7,100 bases of DNA from a candidate division KSB1 bacterium (GTDB lineage: Bacteria; Zhuqueibacterota; JdFR-76; DREG01): the NCBI GenBank assembly GCA_022566355.1, contig JADFJB010000169.1:1-7100 (forward strand), given 5' to 3'. Shown piece by piece: positions 1 through 6,547 of this stretch (positions within the stretch are counted from its first letter, which is position 1; every line of letters begins with the position of its first letter). The translations under genes were made by a program, and so were the position numbers. The notes beneath the pieces are model-generated. The model made no database searches and was not told where the DNA came from. It saw nothing but the letters and a program-made list of their open reading frames with translations.

Positions 1-727
1 CAGTGAAGGTATTCCCATCCCTGGCCAAAATAACGGTTTTTGGATTCGACGCCGGATTTTCGCCAATGAAACTTTCGAAGTTTAGAGTATCCGGATTGAC
101 CGCAATGGACGGTCTTGCTTTTTCGGTAAAATTGATATGGACCAACTGGGGTGAATTATCGGCATTGGCGTCGGAGATGGAGATGTCTGCTTGGTACGCG
201 TTTGGCGAACCGGTTGCCGTGATGGTTACCGTCACTGTCTCAGATTGTCCCGGCTGCAAGGTCCCGGCAGTGGGGGAGAGACTAAGCCAATTTCCGCCAT
301 CGTGAGTGCCGTTCCAATTCAAATCGTTGTCACCGTTGTTGGTGATGGTGAAGTTCTGTACATTCGGAGAAGGATTTTCACCGACGAAGCTTTCGAAGTT
401 CAAAGTATCCGGATTCACCGCGATTGAGGGTCTGGCAATTTCATTATAATTTATATGAACCAATTGGGGTGAGTTAGTGGCATTGGTATCTGCAATGGAT
501 ATATCCGCCTGGTATAACTGTGCAGTTCCTGTTGCAGTAATTGTTACTGTTAGGTTTTCTGATTGGCCTGCAGTTAAAGTACCGGATAAGGGTGATATAG
601 TCAGCCACGAATTACCGTTGTGTGAGCCTTTCCAATTTAGTGTTCCACCGCCACTGTTTGTAATCGTAAAATTGTTTGTATTTGGAGAAGGATTGCTGCC
701 GGTTAAACTTTCGAAATTTAATGTATC
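1..727 (-). repeat. Tandem 318-bp (106-codon) coding repeats, two full and one partial
   Basis: Three in-frame repeat units lie within the minus-strand gene: unit 1 at 727-410, unit 2 at 409-92 and the start of unit 3 at 91-1. The DTLNFES motif starts at residues 64, 170 and 276, a period of exactly 106 residues. I count 74 of 106 identical residues between units 1 and 2, with no gaps. Unit 3 matches unit 2 closely for its first 13 residues and then diverges (for example NPKTVILARDG in place of NVQNFTITNNG). The reading frame is kept, so this is sequence divergence and not a frameshift. Confidence 0.88.
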
Positions 728-916
728 TTTTGAAAGTAGGATGGTTGGATCCAGATCGAAAATTAAATTTCCGGTTTTGCTTTGATCTAAAGACTCATTC
801 GATTTGTAATTTTTGATTGAAGAGTATTCATTCGAGATTGCGTATGAAGATCTAATTTGGGTGAACTGAAAGATCAGCAAAGTTGTTGAAAGAATTAGTA
901 TTCCATTTTTCTTCAT
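1..916 (-). CDS. Secreted BACON-like Ig-repeat protein (N-terminal part; runs off left edge)
   Basis: An uninterrupted minus-strand frame of 305 codons begins with ATG at 916-914 and stays open to the left edge, so the stop lies outside the window. An AAGG motif seven bases upstream of the ATG supports this start. Residues 1-26 form a typical Sec signal peptide (MKKN, a hydrophobic LILSTTLLIF core, likely cleavage after SSYA), so the product is exported. From residue 64 the protein is a tandem array of 106-residue repeats, each opening with DTLNFES and containing a W-L-x-x-SP-x-x-GTL-x-x-GQSE block, a YQADISI strand and a closing NSPQLVHIN strand. That pattern matches BACON-type Ig-like domains, which are common in exported Bacteroidota proteins and are thought to bind glycans or act as spacers. 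Repeats 1 and 2 are about 70% identical without gaps; repeat 3 is cut by the edge. No catalytic domain is visible, so ligand and role are unknown. It could be the N-terminal spacer of a larger enzyme or adhesin. Confidence 0.88.
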   Translation of the reverse strand, partial: MKKNGILILSTTLLIFQFTQIRSSYAISNEYSSIKNYKSNESLDQSKTGNLIFDLDPTILLSKDTLNFESLTGSNPSPNTNNFTITNSGGGTLNWKGSHNGNSWLTISPLSGTLTAGQSENLTVTITATGTAQLYQADISIADTNATNSPQLVHINYNEIARPSIAVNPDTLNFESFVGENPSPNVQNFTITNNGDNDLNWNGTHDGGNWLSLSPTAGTLQPGQSETVTVTITATGSPNAYQADISISDANADNSPQLVHINFTEKARPSIAVNPDTLNFESFIGENPASNPKTVILARDGNTFT

Positions 917-923
917 TTATGAA

Positions 924-927
924 CCTT
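924..927 (-). promoter_or_regulatory. Shine-Dalgarno-like AAGG of the BACON-repeat gene
   Basis: Read on the minus strand, AAGG lies seven bases before the ATG at 916. The spacing is right for a ribosome binding site and favours this ATG, which is also the one that puts a signal peptide at the N terminus. Confidence 0.5.
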
Positions 928-929
928 AA

Positions 930-941
930 TTCGAATTCGAA
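930..941. repeat. 12-bp perfect palindrome in the leader of the minus-strand gene
   Basis: TTCGAATTCGAA is a perfect palindrome 14-25 bases upstream of the minus-strand start codon and just upstream of its AAGG. It could be an operator half-site pair, but its simple composition means chance cannot be excluded. Confidence 0.3.
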
Positions 942-1046
942 AACAAGCTATGGAAATTACATCGATCAAATAATCAAAAAACTAAAATAAAAATAGAGAC
1001 TTAGCTTAAAAATATCCAAAAATTTATTTTGATTTCAACAATTAAT

Positions 1047-1221
1047 CTGGATAATTCATAAACCGCCAAGACGCGAAGGACGCTAAGTATAAAAAACCTT
1101 GCCTCATGATAATCTATCATTCAACGAATTGAAACAAATATCTTAATATACAAAATTCATATATGTTTTTGTTTCTTTGCGATCTTGGCGCCTTTGCGGT
1201 AAGAATTTATAAATAATCCAG
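1047..1221. repeat. ~175-bp intergenic inverted-repeat element with CGCnAAGn arms
   Basis: Two arms face each other. The inner pair, 1062-1087 and 1175-1200, matches at 20 of 26 positions when one is reverse complemented, and is itself built of about three CGCnAAGn units. The outer pair, 1047-1062 and 1206-1221 (CTGGATAATTCATAAA against CTGGATTATTTATAAA), matches at 14 of 16. The right half has four extra bases between outer and inner arms. The ~87-bp centre is AT-rich, with no ORF. GC-rich strings of this gccaagacgcgaag type recur in intergenic DNA of many environmental bacteria (general knowledge). The layout suggests a non-autonomous mobile or REP/MITE-like element, or a very long RNA hairpin. 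No target-site duplication was identified. Confidence 0.6.
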
Positions 1222-1366
1222 GCTAAATAACTTACATGTTGGAAGTTCAATTTTAAAAAAAGACTTTCTATGAAATTCATTGAATAAAAATTATTATTAA
1301 TGAGTTGAATAGAATAGTAAAAAATAGAAACATCAAACTAGTGAAAAAGTCGGTATTTGCAGAGCA

Positions 1367-4300
1367 ATGTTGGCTGTAGAAAAAATAACAAAGCAGAAGT
1401 TTGATTTTTCTCTCAAAATATTCATTTTGGGATTAATCTTAATTCCAAACTCAATAATTGCACAAAACTTCAAACTTTCCGCAACCGATCAAAAGACCTA
1501 CATCATTGAATTCCAAATGCAGAATTTCCGGTTGGAGGAATTTTATGATGACCGTTTGGGAGTATCGCAAGAATACATCATTCCTATATTCGACAGGAGT
1601 GTTGTCATATCTTCCGAAAATTCATTCTTGTTGTCACAAACCGGGTTTTCGCTGGTTTTGCCGGAAAAGGCTGTTCCAAAAATAAGGATCGTCGAATATG
1701 AGTTTGATGAAATTCCAGGTTTGAACCTGGCTGTTGTGCCGGATACAATCCTTCCGGCTTCCGCACCAGGAACAATCCGGGAACCTTTTAAAGTGATTTA
1801 TGGCGGAGTTCAGCGATTTGCCGGACTGCCCCTGCACTCCTTCCAGATTTTGCCTTTCTCATATGAAGAAAAAAGATTGCGTATATTTAAACGAATCGTT
1901 TTGGAATTCAAATTTGAACAGGATTTACCAACGGTGTTTGAATCTGGTATTTCCGGATCGATAGAAAATTTGTTGCAAAATGTTGTATTGAACAGTCAAC
2001 AATTAAAATTTGTGCCACATACAAAAGAAAGTAATCTTCAGAAAAAAAAGCGTGAATTTTGGTATAATCCCCAGCAATCCTATATCAAATTATTGATTTT
2101 CGAAGACGGAATATACAGGGTTGATTATAGTGATTTATCAAATGTTGGTGTCGATCCCGGCTTAATTGAACCCGACATGTTAACACTGTATTACAAAGGA
2201 GAGCCTTATCCTATATTTGTGAGCGCCGGGAATCACGCCAATTTTGAGCCTGCTGATTTTATCGAATTCTATGGCCAAAGGAACAGGGGATCCGACGAAT
2301 TTTATAATGAATATTCCGACACATCCGTGTATTGGTTAACCTGGGAACAGACCACGCCTGTCAGGATGCCAATCCGAAACGTTGCTTCAGTTCCGGTAAA
2401 TCCTTTGCAGACATTTTACTTTCACGATCATTTTGAAGAGGAAAAATTTTATTACAATGGCGACAACTCTTTTGCAATCTTTAACTCAGAAACGGTTTCC
2501 GGTGAAAGATGGATTTGGCAGCGAATCTTTGCCGGCGAATTGGTTTCGTTTTCTTTTCGGTTAGAAAATTATGCTCCTTCTTCCAAACCGGATAGCCTTG
2601 TAATTAAAGTCAGGGGGATTACCAAAGATTCAGTTAGCCCGGATCATCATATTGCTATCCGGCTAAATGGCATGGCTCTTTCCGATTTCTTTTTTGATGA
2701 TGTTGAAGAAGTGATCCATAAAGTAGCGATTCCTGAAAATAGTCTACTTAACGGGGATAATGAATTGGTGATCCAATCAATGGGCGATACCGGCGCTCAA
2801 CTGGATGCAATTTATTTCGACTGGTTTGAGGTGTTTTATTCACGAAATTTTACCGCCGTGAACAACCAATTGCAGTTTAACTCCACTCAGCAAGGCCTGG
2901 TTTCATTTGAATTATCCAATTTTGAGCAAGATTCAATTATTATTTATGACCTCACAAATTTGGCCAGGTTGGATGGATTTATCCTGACCGAAATGAATGG
3001 GAAATATACTGTCGCTTTTTCCGATTCGATTGAAAAGTTGACTCGTTACTTAGCCGCAGGAATAGAAGCGATTAAAAAGCCGCATCGAATCCTATTAGAC
3101 AATCCTTCGGACCTTCATGACGAGAACCAACAAGCGGAGTATGTAATCATTACTCATCGTAAATTTTGGCAACAAGCCATGCAGCTGGCAGAATATCGAC
3201 AGCAAGACCAGGGTTTGTCATCGATTGTAATTGATATTGAGGATATTCTGGATGAATTCAATTTTGGGCTGATGGATCCTTTAGCCTCACGCTGGTTTCT
3301 TCAATATGCGAGCAAATTCTGGCAATCACCCAAACCCAGATTCGTATTGTTTTTCGGCGATGCATCTTGGGATTTCAAAAACAATTCGGCCAGTTCTTTC
3401 AAGAATAACTATGTGCCAACATTTGGCAACCCGGTCTCGGATAACCGATTGGTAAGCATCGACGGGGAATCGGATTTTTTACCGGATCTGTTTACCGGCC
3501 GCTTGCCGGTTAGTTCAGTTGAAGAAGCCGAAGATATTGTTGCAAAAATCAAATTGTATGAAAATTCCGAACCGGCGCTTTGGAAAAAAAATATTGTTTT
3601 TTTGAATGGCGGGATCACAACCGGCGAGCATAGTGCATTTAGATCGCAATCGGAAGGCTTGATCAATAAATATGTCACGCCCCAACCATTTGGTGGAAAT
3701 CCAATCAGAATTTACAAACAAACAACTGACCGAATTCCCGGGGAATTACAAGATGAAATATTTTCAGCATTGAATGATGGCGCTCTTTGGTTCTCTTTCT
3801 CCGGACATGCCGGCAGCTCATCATGGGAACTGATGCTGGACAACCAGGATATTCACAACTTGAATAATACCAATAAGCTTCCTTTCATCACCAGCATGAC
3901 CTGCCATACCGCCCGTTTTGCAAACCCGGTTATCGATAGTTTCGGTGAACTTTTTATGAGGAAGCAGGATGTGGGTGCAATCGGCTTTTGGGGTACCTCT
4001 GGCTGGGGCTATATCTTTCAAGATGGGATACTCCTGAATGGTTTGTTCGGCAGCCTATTACAAGATCATGTTGAAACGCTGGGTGAAGCAACCACTTTAG
4101 CCAAACTTCATTTATGGAACTTCCTGGGATTATCTCAAATCAATGTTAGCACAATTGACCAATATACTCTCCTGGGTGATCCTGCTTTACGTTTATCAAT
4201 TCCGGTGAAACCCGATCTATTGATTCAAAATAATAATATATCAATATTTCCGCAGGAGCCAAGCCAGTCTGATTCTGTGCTAAAGGTAAATTTTTTGGTT

Positions 4301-6259
4301 TCAAACCAGGGACTTTTTCCGCAGGACAGTGTTAATGTTTTATTGATAGTTAAAGCTCAGGATAATCCTGCTAATAAAAGTGAATCTAAAATACTTATCC
4401 CGCCAATGGGGTACCAATCCGAAATAAATACTTTTGTGAATATTCATGGAATTGTTGGTGAAGCTGTTTTGGAGATTCAACTGGATCCGGATGGCTTGAT
4501 CGATGAAATCGACGAGAACAACAATCGTGCGGAAATCAATTTCTATATCTTTTCGACAAGAATTTCCATCGCTAAACCCTTGCCCTATGGAGTGATTTCA
4601 GATCAACAACCTACGTTTCAAGTTTATTCTCCGGAAGCGATTTCCGAAGTGCCCCGTAAAACCTATTTCGAACTGGATACAATGCGAGAATTTAACTCAC
4701 AGTTTAAGATTCAATCGGGTCCAATAACCGAGAGTCCAATCGTTACAACCTGGCAGCCTGGAATTGTATTAGCGGAGGGTGTGTATTTCTGGCGCAGTCG
4801 GATTGAAGAGAATATGCAATTAAGCCAATGGCTGACAGGCGAATTTACACTTACAAGCGAAACCAATTCATCCAAATGGTCTCAGAATGTGAAAACAGGT
4901 TTTATCCTCACGCCGGAAAATCAATTGCGTATTCATGAAGGTGTTGTACAATTGGCAAGAGATTCATTGTTTTCATTATTCGGAATGCTTTCGTCCGGCA
5001 CTATAGGACCCGGTACACAATGGCAACAAGTGTTATTGGATATCGAGCACCCAAATGCTACCACAAGTCATTCGCTGTCGATCTCGGCTTATGATAGATT
5101 TAGCCGTGAATGGAAATTTCAAAAGGAAATTGTAAATGAACTGACAATATCATTGGAAGATTTGGATTCTAACCGTTACTCACAAATTCAGTTGCATTTG
5201 ACGTTAAATAGTCAAGACGGAATTTTTACGCCGGCTTTTCGGGGATGGCAGGTTGATTTTTCTCACGTTGCCGACCTGGCAACACATCCAACTTTGATAA
5301 GCGTTCATCCTGATTCCATCCTCGAAGGTGAGGAGATAAATGTTGAATTTTCGATTCATAATGTCGGACTTGCTGATGTTGATTCGGTGATGATCCGCAT
5401 CGATCTTCAGAATCCAACAACCAACTGGGATTCCCTGGCAACGGTTGTTATCCCCCATATTGGCCTAGATGAATCCACTCAAACATCGATTTCGTTTAAT
5501 TCCGCCGGTTTACGGGGTGATCAAAAACTAAGGGTTTGGATTGATCCGTCGGATCGAATCATCGAGTTATCCGAAACCAACAATCTTTACTCCAAGCGGT
5601 TTTTTGTATCCGGCGACTCCATCCGACCGGATATTCGCATCACCTTCGATGATCGTGAGATTTTACCCGGTGATTTTGTCTCTGCTAACCCTAAGATTCT
5701 AATTGAAGTCAGCGACAACAGTCCTTTGAGTATCAATGATACGAGCCTGGTGCAATTGCGTCTGGATGGAATAATCATCAGCTATTCATCGAATATGGAT
5801 CGCGTTGAATTTATGCCTGTAGATTTAACTCAATCGAATGGATCCGGGGTAATCATTACCTATTTCCCGCAGCTTGAGCCAGGCCAGCATGTGTTGGAAG
5901 TGATTGCCACAGATGCAACAATGAACACCTCAATCGGGAAGGCTGAATTTTCTGTTGATTCCGATTTTGTCTTTCGTGATGTGATGAATGTACCAAATCC
6001 ATTCTTTTCAGAAACAAATTTCACCTATGTTTTAACCCAGACTGCAAACAGGGTTAAATTGTCAATTTATACGATTGCCGGACGAAAAATTCATGAGATC
6101 AGGGATCTGCCCGCAACTGCGGGATTTAATCTGTACTTATGGGATGGCCTTGACGCCGATGGCGACAAAATAGCCAACGGTGTATATTTGTACCAATTAA
6201 CAGCAAGTTTGGCTGGTAAAAATACTTCCACAATAAGTAAGTTTATTGTTATGCGATGA
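1367..6259 (+). CDS. Secreted C25-family (gingipain/PorU-like) cysteine peptidase with CARDB modules and FlgD-like sorting tail
   Basis: The 1630-residue protein starts at the only in-frame ATG after the stop at 1325; no strong ribosome site is seen. Residues 1-32 are a signal peptide (core 18-27, cleavage after SIIA). Residues ~125-190 resemble the C25 propeptide; ~238-335 and ~405-493 are beta-rich modules, the latter jelly-roll-like. The C25 catalytic domain spans ~590-943, with FGDASWDF, SDNRL, GRLPV (711-715), SGHAGSSSW with catalytic His814, NKLPFI, and MTCHTARF with catalytic Cys846, ending at LLGDPALRL. The 32-residue His-Cys spacing is close to that of RgpB (His211/Cys244). Then follow CARDB 1 (~949-1063, EIDENNN), an Fn3-like module with YFWRSR, CARDB 2 (~1303-1413, ELSETNN), another beta-sandwich (~1418-1528) and a FlgD-Ig-like tail (~1538-1630; VPNPF, WDGLDADGD, GVYLYQL). 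Such tails direct type IX secretion. It could be a PorU-like sortase or a secreted protease; sequence alone does not decide. Confidence 0.9.
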   Translation: MLAVEKITKQKFDFSLKIFILGLILIPNSIIAQNFKLSATDQKTYIIEFQMQNFRLEEFYDDRLGVSQEYIIPIFDRSVVISSENSFLLSQTGFSLVLPEKAVPKIRIVEYEFDEIPGLNLAVVPDTILPASAPGTIREPFKVIYGGVQRFAGLPLHSFQILPFSYEEKRLRIFKRIVLEFKFEQDLPTVFESGISGSIENLLQNVVLNSQQLKFVPHTKESNLQKKKREFWYNPQQSYIKLLIFEDGIYRVDYSDLSNVGVDPGLIEPDMLTLYYKGEPYPIFVSAGNHANFEPADFIEFYGQRNRGSDEFYNEYSDTSVYWLTWEQTTPVRMPIRNVASVPVNPLQTFYFHDHFEEEKFYYNGDNSFAIFNSETVSGERWIWQRIFAGELVSFSFRLENYAPSSKPDSLVIKVRGITKDSVSPDHHIAIRLNGMALSDFFFDDVEEVIHKVAIPENSLLNGDNELVIQSMGDTGAQLDAIYFDWFEVFYSRNFTAVNNQLQFNSTQQGLVSFELSNFEQDSIIIYDLTNLARLDGFILTEMNGKYTVAFSDSIEKLTRYLAAGIEAIKKPHRILLDNPSDLHDENQQAEYVIITHRKFWQQAMQLAEYRQQDQGLSSIVIDIEDILDEFNFGLMDPLASRWFLQYASKFWQSPKPRFVLFFGDASWDFKNNSASSFKNNYVPTFGNPVSDNRLVSIDGESDFLPDLFTGRLPVSSVEEAEDIVAKIKLYENSEPALWKKNIVFLNGGITTGEHSAFRSQSEGLINKYVTPQPFGGNPIRIYKQTTDRIPGELQDEIFSALNDGALWFSFSGHAGSSSWELMLDNQDIHNLNNTNKLPFITSMTCHTARFANPVIDSFGELFMRKQDVGAIGFWGTSGWGYIFQDGILLNGLFGSLLQDHVETLGEATTLAKLHLWNFLGLSQINVSTIDQYTLLGDPALRLSIPVKPDLLIQNNNISIFPQEPSQSDSVLKVNFLVSNQGLFPQDSVNVLLIVKAQDNPANKSESKILIPPMGYQSEINTFVNIHGIVGEAVLEIQLDPDGLIDEIDENNNRAEINFYIFSTRISIAKPLPYGVISDQQPTFQVYSPEAISEVPRKTYFELDTMREFNSQFKIQSGPITESPIVTTWQPGIVLAEGVYFWRSRIEENMQLSQWLTGEFTLTSETNSSKWSQNVKTGFILTPENQLRIHEGVVQLARDSLFSLFGMLSSGTIGPGTQWQQVLLDIEHPNATTSHSLSISAYDRFSREWKFQKEIVNELTISLEDLDSNRYSQIQLHLTLNSQDGIFTPAFRGWQVDFSHVADLATHPTLISVHPDSILEGEEINVEFSIHNVGLADVDSVMIRIDLQNPTTNWDSLATVVIPHIGLDESTQTSISFNSAGLRGDQKLRVWIDPSDRIIELSETNNLYSKRFFVSGDSIRPDIRITFDDREILPGDFVSANPKILIEVSDNSPLSINDTSLVQLRLDGIIISYSSNMDRVEFMPVDLTQSNGSGVIITYFPQLEPGQHVLEVIATDATMNTSIGKAEFSVDSDFVFRDVMNVPNPFFSETNFTYVLTQTANRVKLSIYTIAGRKIHEIRDLPATAGFNLYLWDGLDADGDKIANGVYLYQLTASLAGKNTSTISKFIVMR

Positions 6260-6265
6260 AAGAAT

Positions 6266-6428
6266 AAATTCCAAAGGAAAAATTCCAATTTCCAAATAAG
6301 CTTGTCCCTGACTTGTTCAGGGATCACAAAACTCAATATTAAAATGAACAAACATTAATACCAAAATTCTAATTTTGAAACTTGGATATTGGAATTTACT
6401 GTAATTTGTTATTTGCAATTTGAGATTT
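6266..6428. repeat. AATTCCAA-type intergenic inverted-repeat cluster
   Basis: The AT-rich stretch behind the peptidase gene contains AAATTCCAA-like words in both orientations. Positions 6280-6295 pair with 6382-6397 at 15 of 16 positions after reverse complementing. The longer left arm 6280-6299 also pairs with 6409-6428 at 16 of 20, so the right side holds two copies. A direct copy, AAATTCCAAAGG, begins at 6266. The interior contains the hairpin at 6305-6323 and a small near-palindrome at 6362-6377. No ORF is supported. It looks like a degenerate repeat element, possibly acting as a transcript-end structure between the peptidase gene and tdh. Confidence 0.55.
6305..6323. repeat. REP-like hairpin, possible weak terminator
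   Basis: TCCCTGA and TCAGGGA form a perfect 7-bp stem around the 5-base loop CTTGT, 45 bases after the peptidase stop codon. There is no T-run on either side in either orientation, so it does not fit a standard intrinsic terminator. The CCTGA-CTTGT-TCAGG pattern resembles palindromic extragenic repeats scattered through many bacterial genomes (general knowledge). It may still protect or end the peptidase mRNA. Confidence 0.5.
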
Positions 6429-6528
6429 CGTTTGCAATGAATATCTTCTTGGCGTCAATCCTTTTAAGACACGTTCTACTTGCGAATAACAAAATTATTA
6501 TCCACATTAGGATTTAAAGAAAATGATT

Positions 6529-6532
6529 GGAG
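6529..6532 (+). promoter_or_regulatory. GGAG ribosome-site candidate of tdh, pointing to an alternative GTG start
   Basis: GGAG lies six bases upstream of an in-frame GTG at 6539-6541 but 15 bases upstream of the ATG at 6548. The spacing suits the GTG, which would add three residues (GTG-GAA-ACG) before the ATG. An in-frame TGA at 6524-6526 excludes any start further upstream. Confidence 0.4.
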
Positions 6533-6547
6533 ATACGAGTGGAAACG

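Larger units (their letters stand above)
917..1366. other. Divergent intergenic region (450 bp)
   Basis: This AT-rich, non-coding stretch separates two divergently transcribed exported-protein genes, so promoters for both should lie here. I could not identify a promoter convincingly: several TTGA-like hexamers occur, but none has a good -10 partner, and no clear match to the Bacteroidota -33/-7 pattern (TTTG and TAnnTTTG) was found. The region holds the leader palindrome at 930-941 and the inverted-repeat element at 1047-1221. No small ORF with a credible ribosome site was found. Confidence 0.6.

Noticed and set aside
3-785. Plus-strand open frames at 3-305, 191-427 and 477-785.
   Set aside because: They lie opposite the repeat-containing minus-strand gene, lack a family-like sequence, and occur where the repeats place similar DNA, as expected for shadows.
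1047-1221. Possible CRISPR array or tandem repeat locus.
   Set aside because: The repeats are inverted arms with short internal units, without regular unique spacers, and no cas genes are nearby.
1222-1366. Promoter candidates for the peptidase gene, such as TTGAAT-like hexamers in 1280-1330.
   Set aside because: The DNA is very AT-rich and no -35/-10 or -33/-7 pair with good matches and spacing was found.
1341-1379. Short frame from GTG 1341 (MKKSVFAEQCWL) ending in TAG at 1377, overlapping the peptidase start.
   Set aside because: It has 12 codons, no ribosome site and no attenuator-like structure after it. It looks like a chance reading, although the MKK start resembles a leader.
4211-6259. 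Possible gene fusion or two merged genes after the C25 domain.
   Set aside because: The frame is continuous, codon use looks uniform, and C25 followed by CARDB/Ig modules and a sorting tail is a plausible single secreted protein.
6305-6340. Rho-independent terminator for the peptidase gene.
   Set aside because: The stem is perfect but short, and no T-run follows on either strand; kept only as a REP-like hairpin.
6091-6351. Minus-strand 86-codon frame containing VIPEQVRDKL.
   Set aside because: It overlaps the end of the peptidase gene and translates the REP-like hairpin, a common source of false small ORFs.
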